A stretch of DNA of 64,000 nucleotides, taken from positions 248,001 through 312,000 of the forward strand of contig NZ_QXFJ01000023.1 of assembly GCF_003584165.1 (NCBI RefSeq), given 5' to 3'. The translations under genes and the position numbers were made by a program. This document shows, piece by piece, positions 1-9,248 of the stretch. How positions within the stretch are numbered: the first letter of the stretch is position 1; each line of letters starts with the position of its first letter. Below the pieces are notes generated by a model. That model was not told where the DNA came from. It saw only the letters and a program-made list of their open reading frames with translations, and did no database searches. Origin of the DNA: Flagellimonas aequoris. Its GTDB lineage: Bacteria; Bacteroidota; Bacteroidia; Flavobacteriales; Flavobacteriaceae.

Positions 1-47
1 AATGGAAGACCGAAGTGTATATGCCCCTAAAGGAGACAGATGAATAA
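1..47 (+). CDS. C-terminal tail of an upstream gene (partial)
   Basis: Only the last 14 codons and a TAA stop (45-47) are in the window, in the frame starting at base 3; they read WKTEVYMPLKETDE. The ending TEVYMPLKE resembles the last strand of GyrI-like or SRPBCC small-molecule-binding domains, but this is too short to assign. It would overlap the start of the next gene by 8 bases, suggesting translational coupling. A competing frame from base 2 ends in TGA at 41-43 and cannot be excluded. Confidence 0.4.
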   Translation, partial: WKTEVYMPLKETDE

Positions 48-897
48 GATTGCCTTGATATTCCTTTTGGTAGTGGCTCAAGGGTGTGCCCAACAAATGC
101 CTTATGGCAGTTTGCAGCCATTGGGAAAGTTTTCTCCCAAACTCAAGGAGGTATCCGGAATGGAAACGGCACCAAGTGAACATCTCTGGGTCATAGAGGA
201 CAGTGGTAACCAAGATAAGATATACGAGGTAGACCAAAAGGCCCAAACCATCAAATCAAAAAAAATAGCCCATGCCAAAAATGTGGACTGGGAAGATTTG
301 ACCACAGATACCGAAGGCAATCTATACATTGGTGATTTTGGGAATAACAATAACTCAAGGAAGGACCTCTCCATTTATAAAATAACCAAGGGGCAATTGG
401 ATAAAAAAGAGCCCAAAGCTCAAAAAATAGAATTCCGATATCCTCAGCAAAACAGCTTTCCTCCAGAGAAAGACAGTTTATATTTTGATACCGAAGGATT
501 TTTCCATTCACAAGGTTATCTGTACATCTTCACCAAAAACAGAACACGACCCTACAGTGGTAAAACATTGGTATACCGAGTTCCAGATCAAGAAGGTTCT
601 TACAAAGCTGAATTGTTGGATTCCCTATTTCTATGTGGAGACCAAGATCGTTGTTCCGTGACCAGCGCGGATATTTCTCCTGATGGAAATACGATAGCCC
701 TTTTAAGCTATGGCCAAGTTTTTTTGATTACCGGTTTTCACCTCCCTGCTTTTTCGAAAGCCCATATTGAAACCATTGACCTATACTGTTCCACCCAAAT
801 TGAATCCATTAGCTTTTTGGACAACAAAACGCTTCTCGTTGCCGACGAAGAAAATAGGTTTGGCGGTCGACAACTCTACCGATACGTGATCCATTAG
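40..897 (+). CDS. Lipoprotein with predicted beta-propeller fold
   Basis: A 285-residue exported protein. The N-terminus is a lipoprotein signal peptide ending in the lipobox VAQGC with Cys16, so it should be membrane anchored outside the cytoplasm. The body contains repeated blade-like segments (SGMETAP, WVIEDSGNQDKIYEVD, DTEGNLYIGDFGNN, SADISPDGNTIALLSY), as in SdiA-regulated or phytase-like six-bladed propellers. A GGAG ribosome site lies 6 bases before the ATG, which supports this start. Its stop overlaps the stop of the convergent phosphatase gene (TTAG at 894-897). The substrate is unknown; a phytase or esterase-like activity would be speculation. Confidence 0.8.
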   Translation: MNKIALIFLLVVAQGCAQQMPYGSLQPLGKFSPKLKEVSGMETAPSEHLWVIEDSGNQDKIYEVDQKAQTIKSKKIAHAKNVDWEDLTTDTEGNLYIGDFGNNNNSRKDLSIYKITKGQLDKKEPKAQKIEFRYPQQNSFPPEKDSLYFDTEGFFHSQGYLYIFTKNRTRPYSGKTLVYRVPDQEGSYKAELLDSLFLCGDQDRCSVTSADISPDGNTIALLSYGQVFLITGFHLPAFSKAHIETIDLYCSTQIESISFLDNKTLLVADEENRFGGRQLYRYVIH

Positions 898-3800
898 AAC
901 CCAAAACCGAGCTGAAAAGCAAATCGCATACCATCCGAGCTGTTGAAAAGTCCGAAATTGGCTGTCAGTATATCAGCCCCATTCAAGAAAAATCCGCCTC
1001 CATATGAATTATGCCATTTGTCCGATGAATCCCCTGGAAACCATACACGTCCATAATCGAAACCTCCATAGATACCCGGGGTTACCGGTAACACTCCAGT
1101 ACGTCTTCCCCTGAAACTATATCGCAGGTCCGTATTTTGGTAAAAGGCCCTTTTTCCAGTAAAGCGTTGGTACCTATACCCTCTTAATCCGTTATTGCCT
1201 CCAATGGAAGCCGCTTGGTAAAATTCATAATCATCCCCTATGGTAAAGTGTCCCTTTGCCTTGGTGGCAAGCACCAGCCTGCCGTTCGCAAGTAATTTAT
1301 GATCCATCGAAAAACTGGGGATGATATACCCAAAAGATCTTCCCGATTGTTCCACATTGGTCTTAAACCCTCCGTGCAGGGCAAAGCCCATTCCCAAGGT
1401 TGGAAATGCCTCGTTATCCGTATTGGTGTAGCTGTATTCCCCATCCACACCCAAAAAACTCTGGTGGCTCTCTTCGCCATTTTCCAGATAAAACAGATTG
1501 ATGAACCTATCCTGTGTTTCCTCCACCTCAATACTTTCATATGACGCACCTATCCTGACCTTAGAACCCAAATAGCCTCTCCAAATAAAGGATGGGGCAA
1601 GACTAATAGTCCTCATCCGTACCCTATTGTAGTCGAGTCCCAAAGGCTCCTCATCATCATTATTGACCGTTTCATTGCCAAAACCGAAGAAATTGAGGGT
1701 AAAATTGGGACTGGTGAACCTCGCTTTTAACTCAAGGTTCACATCATTGAAAACATGGGCAAATTCTCCCTTGTACCCAAAATCAAAACCATTGGTGGCA
1801 AAGTAATATGCAGCATTGAACACATGTTGCTGCGTAAATGGGTTTTGTCTAAATCCGTTGAAGGTATACGTATCGGTTAGGCCAATCCTAAAACCATCAT
1901 CAGGGTTGAACCCCAATGTTGGTAAAATTTGATTGTTACTGGACTTGATCTTTAAAAATTGATAGGTATTGGTATCGTAGTCATTGATCAGATTCGTTTT
2001 TCCCCCATAGGCTTCATCAAAAGTGTTCTTTTTGGATTTGAAGTCGTATGCGTACACATTTCTTGACTTTTCAGAAATCTTGTAAACATCATTGTTCTGT
2101 CCACCCACAACACGCACTTTAATCCTTGAGGATTCAGTATTTACATCGAACACATCATCATCATCCAATCCATAGATCCATATTTCTTCGGTATATGTTG
2201 GATCAAATGTCTTTTTAAAGAAAAGGTCCGTCATATCGCCGTCCTTTATGCGGTAGGCACGTACCTCAACTCCCCCATTGGGCAGGGAAACTACATTGAA
2301 GTAATCGTCCTTGTCCGTACCCGTCACCACGCTGAATTTATTGAGTACGGCATAATACGATTTGGCCGTTTCTACCAAGTTGTCCTTTCTGGACAAAAGC
2401 GCATGCTTGATGGTGGTCAACGTTTCGTCCCTAACTTCTTCGGGAAATGCCATAAAAGCCTCATCGATCACCTGTTCGTTGATATGCTGTTGGATGAATT
2501 TTGCCTCTTCAATCCACATGTCCAGATTTGATTCGGACAGCAAGGCCATATCCAAGGCAAAAGTTCTGGGTGATGACGTAAAACCTTTTACGTTTCTAAT
2601 CTTTTCATGGAACCCCTCAAAAATGCGAAGTGCCGGAACGGCCCTTGAACCAAAACCCATAATAACTCCGTCACCCCAACGGGAAAACACTTGATCCCTA
2701 TCCCTTGGGATGGGTTTGTATACCTTGTTCCCCTTTTTTGTCTTGAACTCTGCCCATCTCCATTGATCCACATGGCGGTCCCAGTCACCAATCAAAATAT
2801 CAAAAAGGCGAGCTTTGACATACTCTTTCTGATCGATACTGTACTCCTCGTCCTTCCTTAGTTTATTGATCAGGTCGTATGTGCTTTCAATTTTCTTGGT
2901 ACGTCCAAAACTTTCCAGATTGTCATGGTCATCCGAAACATGCTCCTCGATCATGTATAGGCCATCGCCAAAATCAGTATTGTAATCTCCCAAGACCGAC
3001 TGCTTGGGCACATAGTATAGCTTCGGATTAGTGTGATAGATGCCCACGGCATCGGAAAGTTTTCCCACCGTAAAAGGTGCATAGGGATGAGCTCCGGTAT
3101 AAAGGTCCAACAATAATTTTTCGGTATAGGTTCCTTCAAACTGCCCAATGATGTACTGGTCCTGGAATGCGATGGCTTGAAGATATCTTTCCGCACTTTT
3201 TCTCAGGTCCCGCATCACATATTCCCTGCCCTCGCTATCTGCCAGCCGTAAAGAATTAGATTGGTTGCCCCCTCCCTTCCGTACCACTTTCAAACCTCCA
3301 TAAAGGGTATCCAAAAGCACCGTGGGTGCCTTTACCTGGGTGCCATAATATTTTCGGTACCGCTCTCCCCAAAGCCATTTATGAAAACCACTTTTTGTCA
3401 CCTCCTCTTGTGTGTAAATAGAAGCTGTTTTATAGGGTGGGAAGTCATTGGACATGGTAACCTCCGTAGTAGACCTATCGGGAGGCAATACTTGGGTATT
3501 GAACAATAAATCTTCCGAATCTGCATCGGCACCATAAAACGTAACGGTGGAAGAACCATCTTTGAACACTTTTAAAATGGTGTACCCCCCCCTCCCCGTA
3601 GAAAACTTGCTGCCGTTCAAAAGTCGGGTAGACCCCGTTTTGGAGCCTGCCCCGCTTACAATCTGCGGTTTACCGTATTCTTCGATATATTGAAGGGTAT
3701 GCTCGTGTCCCGAAACAAAAACCACCTTATCCGAATATTGCGAAAGGGTGATGATCCGCTTTTTCAGTTCATTGTATTTTTTGTTTGACAGGTCCTCAAT

Positions 3801-4610
3801 AGAAGCCCCTGAGGTTTTTCTCAACAGGTTTGCCGCCGATCCCAAGATGGGAAGGGGTACTTTGCCCCCCGTTGGATATAGTCCCTGCCCAAAAGAAAAC
3901 TGCCCTCCATGTTCCCCGTAGGTGAACAAAGGATGGTGCATCGCAATCACGATGGTTTTGTCCAGATTTTTCTTGATCAAGCTCTCCAGTTCCTCAAAAA
4001 ACCTGCCTCGATCCTTGATCTCACATTTATCGTTCATGGTCGGATGCTTGTCCCAATCGGTCAGGTACCATTCTGTGTCTATGGCAATAACCATGATATC
4101 ATCACTGATCTCAATGTCCTCAATGGGACAACCATTTTCAGGTTTAAAGACATTTTTGTCGTCCAATGCCTTTTGAACATACTTTTCCTCCCTTTCCAAA
4201 CCTTTTAGACCGTTGCTATACCAATCGTGGTTTCCAGGAATGAACATAACGTTGCCCTTGAAGGATTCCAAGGTTGCCAACTGGGCATCCAAATAGTGCT
4301 TGGAGCGTTCATGCCCTTCAGGATCTACGTCCTTATCCACAAATCCGGCAGGATAAATATTATCTCCCAAAAAAAGAACGGTACTCTTCTTATCCGCTTT
4401 GTCCAAAACGGATTTGAACCTTTTCAGGGTTGGATTAAGATCCCCTTCTGGTGATAGACCGGCATCGCCGATCAAGTAAAAAGTATGCTCGAGTTCCCTG
4501 TTTTTATCTGAAGGCAAGTTGCCCGAGTAGGGTTCGGCATATTTCGCCTCATAAGTGGCACAACCGTATCCCAAAACCAGTAAAAGGACCAAAAAGTAAT
4601 GTTTCTTCAT
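894..4610 (-). CDS. Metallophosphatase / kinase-like / outer-membrane barrel protein
   Basis: A 1238-residue protein. I start it at the ATG at 4610, where a signal peptide begins (MKKHYFLVLLLVLGYGC, possible lipobox Cys17); an in-frame TTG further upstream gives a non-signal extension. Residues about 43-360 are a calcineurin-like phosphoesterase with GDAG (48), GDN (82), GNHD (126), HHP (225) and GHEH (301). Residues about 440-650 hold GDWDRHVDQW (608) and PRDRDQVF (635), which resemble the catalytic loop and metal site of CotH-like atypical kinases; this part is an inference. About residue 880 to the end is a beta-barrel of the surface antigen/Omp85 type, ending in the outer-membrane signature Phe. 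Family members are annotated as metallophosphatases in Bacteroidota; the substrate is unknown. Confidence 0.85.
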   Translation of the reverse strand: MKKHYFLVLLLVLGYGCATYEAKYAEPYSGNLPSDKNRELEHTFYLIGDAGLSPEGDLNPTLKRFKSVLDKADKKSTVLFLGDNIYPAGFVDKDVDPEGHERSKHYLDAQLATLESFKGNVMFIPGNHDWYSNGLKGLEREEKYVQKALDDKNVFKPENGCPIEDIEISDDIMVIAIDTEWYLTDWDKHPTMNDKCEIKDRGRFFEELESLIKKNLDKTIVIAMHHPLFTYGEHGGQFSFGQGLYPTGGKVPLPILGSAANLLRKTSGASIEDLSNKKYNELKKRIITLSQYSDKVVFVSGHEHTLQYIEEYGKPQIVSGAGSKTGSTRLLNGSKFSTGRGGYTILKVFKDGSSTVTFYGADADSEDLLFNTQVLPPDRSTTEVTMSNDFPPYKTASIYTQEEVTKSGFHKWLWGERYRKYYGTQVKAPTVLLDTLYGGLKVVRKGGGNQSNSLRLADSEGREYVMRDLRKSAERYLQAIAFQDQYIIGQFEGTYTEKLLLDLYTGAHPYAPFTVGKLSDAVGIYHTNPKLYYVPKQSVLGDYNTDFGDGLYMIEEHVSDDHDNLESFGRTKKIESTYDLINKLRKDEEYSIDQKEYVKARLFDILIGDWDRHVDQWRWAEFKTKKGNKVYKPIPRDRDQVFSRWGDGVIMGFGSRAVPALRIFEGFHEKIRNVKGFTSSPRTFALDMALLSESNLDMWIEEAKFIQQHINEQVIDEAFMAFPEEVRDETLTTIKHALLSRKDNLVETAKSYYAVLNKFSVVTGTDKDDYFNVVSLPNGGVEVRAYRIKDGDMTDLFFKKTFDPTYTEEIWIYGLDDDDVFDVNTESSRIKVRVVGGQNNDVYKISEKSRNVYAYDFKSKKNTFDEAYGGKTNLINDYDTNTYQFLKIKSSNNQILPTLGFNPDDGFRIGLTDTYTFNGFRQNPFTQQHVFNAAYYFATNGFDFGYKGEFAHVFNDVNLELKARFTSPNFTLNFFGFGNETVNNDDEEPLGLDYNRVRMRTISLAPSFIWRGYLGSKVRIGASYESIEVEETQDRFINLFYLENGEESHQSFLGVDGEYSYTNTDNEAFPTLGMGFALHGGFKTNVEQSGRSFGYIIPSFSMDHKLLANGRLVLATKAKGHFTIGDDYEFYQAASIGGNNGLRGYRYQRFTGKRAFYQNTDLRYSFRGRRTGVLPVTPGIYGGFDYGRVWFPGDSSDKWHNSYGGGFFLNGADILTANFGLFNSSDGMRFAFQLGFGF

Positions 4611-4663
4611 ATCCCGTGAGGTTGACTCCAAAATTTTGTACTTTGGATATTCAAATATGAGAT

Positions 4664-5857
4664 ATGTCGGAAATCGTTGAAAAAACTGAACGTTTTGTAA
4701 CTGAACTACTATCCGAAAAACTTGATCCAAGGTTTTTGTACCACAACCTACGACATACCCAACGAGTTGTTAAAAGTACTAAAGAATTGCTCAACTTCTA
4801 TGATTTGAGCGATGAGGAAAACGAATGGCTACTACTGGCATCATGGCTACATGATATAGGCTATGTTGAGGGGACTGAAAACCATGAAGAAAGTAGTGCA
4901 AAAATGGCGGCATCTTTCCTAAAGGAAAATGGTTATAGTGCCTCTGGCACAAAACAGGTCAGCAACTTGATCTTGGCCACCAAAATGAGTCATGAACCCG
5001 AAAATTTACTGGAAGAAATCATTAGGGATGCCGATATTTCGCATTTTGCGCAGAAAAGCTATTGGGAGACCGCCGACTACCTAAGGGATGAACTCAAGGA
5101 ATTGGGCATAGCCGATTATTCCTCCAAAGAATGGCGGGAAAAGAACATTCAAATGTTCCGGACCAAACATAAATTCTATACCGATTATGCCAAGGACAAT
5201 TGGGAAAAGGGCAAAGAAAAAAACCTAAATCAATTGCTCAAGGAAAAGAAGACCGAAAAAACCATTGCCAAAAAAGAAGCCCTGAAGGCCAAATACAAGA
5301 GCGACAGCCCAGACCGTAGCATTCAAACGCTGTATCGGGTTACACAGAGCAACCATTTAAAGCTCAGCGATATAGCGGACACCAAAGCAAACATTCTGTT
5401 GTCCGTGAATGCCATCATCATATCATTGGTATTGGCGAATTTGCTCACCAAGTTGGACAACCCTTCCAACACCTATTTGATTTACCCTACGTTGATCTTG
5501 ATCCTTTTCAGCATTACCTCCATGATCCTATCGGTATTGGCCACTAGGCCCAACATCACTAGTGGGAAATTCACCAAAGAGGATGTGGAACAAAAAAGGG
5601 TGAACCTGTTGTTCTTTGGCAACTTTCATAAAATGAAGCTCGAGGAATATGAGTGGGCCATGTCCGAACTGACCAAGGACAAGGATTATGTGTATTCATC
5701 ACTGACCAAAGACTTATATTTCCTTGGATTGGTATTGAACAAAAAATATAAAATACTGAGAATCACCTACAACATTTTCATGTTGGGCATGATTGTTTCG
5801 GTACTTGCGTTTGGTATTGCCTTTCGGTTTTTTGGACCGGATAGGATTCCTTTTTAG
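4664..5857 (+). CDS. HD-domain phosphohydrolase fused to a PycTM-type membrane domain
   Basis: A 397-residue protein. Residues about 20-130 form an HD phosphohydrolase with the metal ligands visible as H31, H63-D64, H74 and the D122/D124 pair. A charged, probably helical linker (about 170-215) follows. The C-terminal part (about 220-395) starts with the conserved run DIADTKANILLSVNAIIIS and has membrane helices near 244-262, 273-292 and 369-387; this is the DUF5706/PycTM domain known from Pycsar effectors. No cyclase gene is adjacent. The HD domain could cleave a nucleotide signal that the membrane part responds to, but that is inference. It abuts the convergent GAF gene with one base between stops. 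Confidence 0.88.
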   Translation: MSEIVEKTERFVTELLSEKLDPRFLYHNLRHTQRVVKSTKELLNFYDLSDEENEWLLLASWLHDIGYVEGTENHEESSAKMAASFLKENGYSASGTKQVSNLILATKMSHEPENLLEEIIRDADISHFAQKSYWETADYLRDELKELGIADYSSKEWREKNIQMFRTKHKFYTDYAKDNWEKGKEKNLNQLLKEKKTEKTIAKKEALKAKYKSDSPDRSIQTLYRVTQSNHLKLSDIADTKANILLSVNAIIISLVLANLLTKLDNPSNTYLIYPTLILILFSITSMILSVLATRPNITSGKFTKEDVEQKRVNLLFFGNFHKMKLEEYEWAMSELTKDKDYVYSSLTKDLYFLGLVLNKKYKILRITYNIFMLGMIVSVLAFGIAFRFFGPDRIPF

Positions 5858-5858
5858 A

Positions 5859-8234
5859 TCAAGACCTTAGTTCCTCCATCAAATCGTCATAGGTATAGGT
5901 CTGCTCTGATTTTTTGTCCTTTTTGTACAAAATTTCTGCCCGTATGGCCTTTAGCCCGGTTACCCCTTGAAGACCTTCCAGCTCCACGATTTCAATGTTG
6001 TCGGTAAAATATCCTTTCGCCTTTAGGAATCTGATATATCGAAGGTATTCCCGTTCGTCCTTACGCTGGCTATAGACAATGGAAAGCTTGCCTTTTTGGG
6101 TCAAACGCTCATTGGTCCCTTTGATATAGGCTTTATCAATTCGCTTTTTGATCACTTCATACCTAGCATTATAGGTGCCATCAACATCGAATCTTTTTTC
6201 GTCCATCCTAAATCGGATGGCCAGGGAAGTACTGTGCACCAAAACAAGGGAAGCCACGTCCAATTTAACAGGCAATTTGGGTTTAAGTGCGTAGTATTTA
6301 TTCTCCATTTCGCACATAACCTGCAGTTGCCATAACCTTAAGTTTCTTAGGTAAAGATCATCAAAAGCCCTATCGTTTACAATGGAGCTGCCTATGTACA
6401 TGTTGTGCTCCACACCATCGGTCTTGTATCTTTCAAAATAGTGAGGGAACATTTCTTGGGCCTTTTCCTGCTTTTTATCCAAAAGGGCCGCCAACTGCAT
6501 GTTGGCTTCCATGACGCTTTCATCGTAATTCTTGCGATGGTCGTAATAGGACTCCGTGGAAGGATCTATCTTCTCCTCGTATTTCTTGAGCAGTTCCGCA
6601 ATTTCCCCATCCTCTTTTTTCAAGTGCTGGAACACAGGATTTACTTGTTCTTTCACAAAATCAAAAACCGCCTGTTCGGTATGGGTGAACAAAGCCTCTT
6701 TCACCTCATCCAAATAAGTGCCTACCCGAAACATCAACTCCTCATAAATAAGCAGACCATATTTTTTGATGGCCACCTCCAGTATTTCATTGATTTCGGA
6801 GAGTTGGATCATCAAATCCTTTTGAATGGAAAGATTACGTTCCTTGGACGAATCCTTGATATCTATCTGTCCATACAGCGGATACACATCTTTGAAAACG
6901 ATTTCATGGAAGACCGGTTGATGGCCTGCCAACTCATCGGCCATAAATCGCTTGGCCTCTTCTTGGAACTTCCAATACACAGAAGGATGCACAGAGGTAC
7001 ATTCGTGCTGGATTACCGCATCTATAAGATTTTCCTCTTCCTCAATGGTCCGAAGCACCGCAGAAATGAGGTAGGGCATTACGTCGTCCAGCTTATTGGC
7101 ATTCACGCTGTTGAGCTCGTTTATTTTGCCAGATACCAGTTCCAAAACCCCCAATAGATTTCCATTTATTGCAATTGGGGCCAAAATGGCGCTTTTGATA
7201 CCTTGATCTAACAGATTTTTGTAGGGTTGCACATTATCTTTTGCCCGTTGATAGTACTTTTCCACATTTGCGATGGCAAAATATTTGCCTTCCCGGAACA
7301 ATTTGCCATAGGAATGTTCGCAGAGCATGGAATCACAGGATTCCAAATCCTTTCCATTGAGAATATAGCTTTCCATCCCCTTGCCATAAATCCTGAAAAA
7401 GTTATTGGCTCCGGCATCATATCCTGAAAAACCTACCCTAATATCACTCAACTTGAACAAGGACCTGAAAGTATCCTCAAAACTTTCCATGAAGTTTTCC
7501 TTACCCCTTTGGGCCCTTCCGATCAAGGTGGATTTGATTTCCGAAATGGAATGTTCCGCGGTTACATCGAACATATTTGAAATGACAAAACCCTTTACCA
7601 AAAAACTGTTGGGTGGTATTTTTTCCTTCCAGAGGTCTAGGTTCTCAAAATTTTCCAAGAGCTCATCCACATCTTCTTGCGTAAGTTCCTTGGCCTTTTC
7701 GGTTGGAATGACCTCCATAAAATCCGCATTGTACAAAATGCGATAGCGGTGCATCACCCCATTGGCATCCGGAATATCATAAAAGAAAGGTCGTTTAAAG
7801 TCCAGATTGTATCCATAGTGAAACTTCAGGACAACCGTGCACCGCATGATATAGCTGAATTCGGAAGGTATGTTGCTGATTTCCAGTTCAAAATCCTCCC
7901 CAGCCTCCTTTAAGATATTTTGAAAACGCTCCGAGGAATTAAAAACCAGGCTTTCAAACGGAGTGGAAGCCGTTTTGATCTCATTTTTGGTCAACACGGG
8001 GGCAAAGGTATCCTCCAAAATAATTTTGATCACTTCCTTGTGCTTTTCAAGAAGCGACAGATCGGAGAAGCCCTCCCTCAATTCAGGGTATGGTGCCTGT
8101 GCCTCCAAAACATACTTTGCACGCTCAGCCAAGTAAGTATTTGGGCTGTTGACAAGGTCATCATAATATTTCAACAGACTGTTGAAACTGACCAATTGCA
8201 CTATCGGACTTTCTGTATCGTAATTGTGCTTCAT
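5859..8234 (-). CDS. Large GAF-domain protein
   Basis: A 791-residue soluble protein with no signal peptide or membrane helix. Residues about 245-395 look like a GAF domain, including the segment ILAPIAINGNLLGVLELVSG typical of its core strands. The flanking regions (1-240 and 400-791) are helical and acidic and match no domain I recognise; there is no HD, kinase, GGDEF, EAL or HTH output. It is transcribed on its own, convergent with the HD-PycTM gene and divergent from a phosphoesterase gene. A ligand-sensing scaffold is the most that can be said. The ATG at 8234 is the natural start. Confidence 0.75.
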   Translation of the reverse strand: MKHNYDTESPIVQLVSFNSLLKYYDDLVNSPNTYLAERAKYVLEAQAPYPELREGFSDLSLLEKHKEVIKIILEDTFAPVLTKNEIKTASTPFESLVFNSSERFQNILKEAGEDFELEISNIPSEFSYIMRCTVVLKFHYGYNLDFKRPFFYDIPDANGVMHRYRILYNADFMEVIPTEKAKELTQEDVDELLENFENLDLWKEKIPPNSFLVKGFVISNMFDVTAEHSISEIKSTLIGRAQRGKENFMESFEDTFRSLFKLSDIRVGFSGYDAGANNFFRIYGKGMESYILNGKDLESCDSMLCEHSYGKLFREGKYFAIANVEKYYQRAKDNVQPYKNLLDQGIKSAILAPIAINGNLLGVLELVSGKINELNSVNANKLDDVMPYLISAVLRTIEEEENLIDAVIQHECTSVHPSVYWKFQEEAKRFMADELAGHQPVFHEIVFKDVYPLYGQIDIKDSSKERNLSIQKDLMIQLSEINEILEVAIKKYGLLIYEELMFRVGTYLDEVKEALFTHTEQAVFDFVKEQVNPVFQHLKKEDGEIAELLKKYEEKIDPSTESYYDHRKNYDESVMEANMQLAALLDKKQEKAQEMFPHYFERYKTDGVEHNMYIGSSIVNDRAFDDLYLRNLRLWQLQVMCEMENKYYALKPKLPVKLDVASLVLVHSTSLAIRFRMDEKRFDVDGTYNARYEVIKKRIDKAYIKGTNERLTQKGKLSIVYSQRKDEREYLRYIRFLKAKGYFTDNIEIVELEGLQGVTGLKAIRAEILYKKDKKSEQTYTYDDLMEELRS

Positions 8235-8294
8235 ACACGAATTAGTCGGGGTTGAACCTGTAAAGTTACAAAAAGTAGAATTGCACTCTTTGTT

Positions 8295-9248
8295 ATGGGT
8301 ATCTTTATGGATAAATTGCCTTTTTTAAGGATATTTAGCAAAAATAATCCCATGTCCTCAGCCACCAGACTAGACCGAGCTTACGACAACGCCGAGACCA
8401 TCCTTTTTGATGACAGTTCCAAGTTCATCTTTTTCAGTGATTGCCACAGGGGCGACAACAGTTTCGCGGATGATTTTGCCAACAATCGGAACATTTATTT
8501 CCATGCACTGAACCATTACTATCGGGAAGGTTTCCATTATTTTGAACTGGGTGACGGAGACGAGCTTTGGGAAAACATCAGTTTTGACTCCATTTTTGAG
8601 GCTCATAAAAATGTGTACCAATTGTTGCGGCAGTTTCATTTGGAAAAGAGGCTCAAAATGTTGTGGGGAAACCATGACATGGTGTACAAAGACCCCGACT
8701 ACGTAAAAAAGAACCTCTCCCATTATTTTGAACCCATAGACGGATCGGACAAAGCACTCTTCCAAGGGATTACCTTTCACGAGGCTCTTATTCTCCAACA
8801 CAAGGATACTAAACAACAGATCTTTCTTACCCACGGTCACCAAGCGGATTGGTGGAACTACGTCTGTTGGCGCATAGGACGGTTTTTGGTACGCATCCTG
8901 TGGAAACCCCTTCAAGTGGTGGGCATTGCCGACCCGACCAGTCCCGCCAAAAACTACAAAGAACTTATACGGATAGAAAAACGGACCAAGCGTTGGATCT
9001 TAAGCAAAAATCTACTCCTGACCATCGTTGGCCATACCCATAGGCCACGATTTCCAGAACCGGGCGAGATACCTCTTTTTAACGATGGTAGCTGCGTTCA
9101 CCCCAGAAGCATTACCGGGATTGAAATCGAGAACGGGCAAATCTGCCTTATCAAATGGCATATTGCGACCAAGCCTGATGGTACCCTACAAATTGTTCGG
9201 GTATTGTTGGAGGGCCCGGAAAAACTGGTAGACTATATCAATCCCTAG
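8295..9248 (+). CDS. Metallophosphoesterase, UDP-diacylglucosamine hydrolase-like
   Basis: A 317-residue calcineurin-like phosphoesterase. All metal-binding motifs are present: SDCHRGD (48), GDGDELWE (86), GNHD (125), THGH (179) and GHTH (246). The GDGDELWE block and overall layout resemble LpxH-like cytoplasmic phosphoesterases, but the protein is longer than LpxH and the substrate is unclear. There is no signal peptide. Later in-frame ATGs at 8307 and 8352 are possible starts; the conserved region begins near residue 30, so all remain compatible. The stop overlaps that of the convergent PLP enzyme in a shared CTAG. Confidence 0.85.
   Translation: MGIFMDKLPFLRIFSKNNPMSSATRLDRAYDNAETILFDDSSKFIFFSDCHRGDNSFADDFANNRNIYFHALNHYYREGFHYFELGDGDELWENISFDSIFEAHKNVYQLLRQFHLEKRLKMLWGNHDMVYKDPDYVKKNLSHYFEPIDGSDKALFQGITFHEALILQHKDTKQQIFLTHGHQADWWNYVCWRIGRFLVRILWKPLQVVGIADPTSPAKNYKELIRIEKRTKRWILSKNLLLTIVGHTHRPRFPEPGEIPLFNDGSCVHPRSITGIEIENGQICLIKWHIATKPDGTLQIVRVLLEGPEKLVDYINP

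Noticed and set aside
4611..4730. Upstream TTG start for the phosphatase-barrel protein
   Set aside because: It places 40 residues before the signal peptide and overlaps the divergent HD-PycTM gene.
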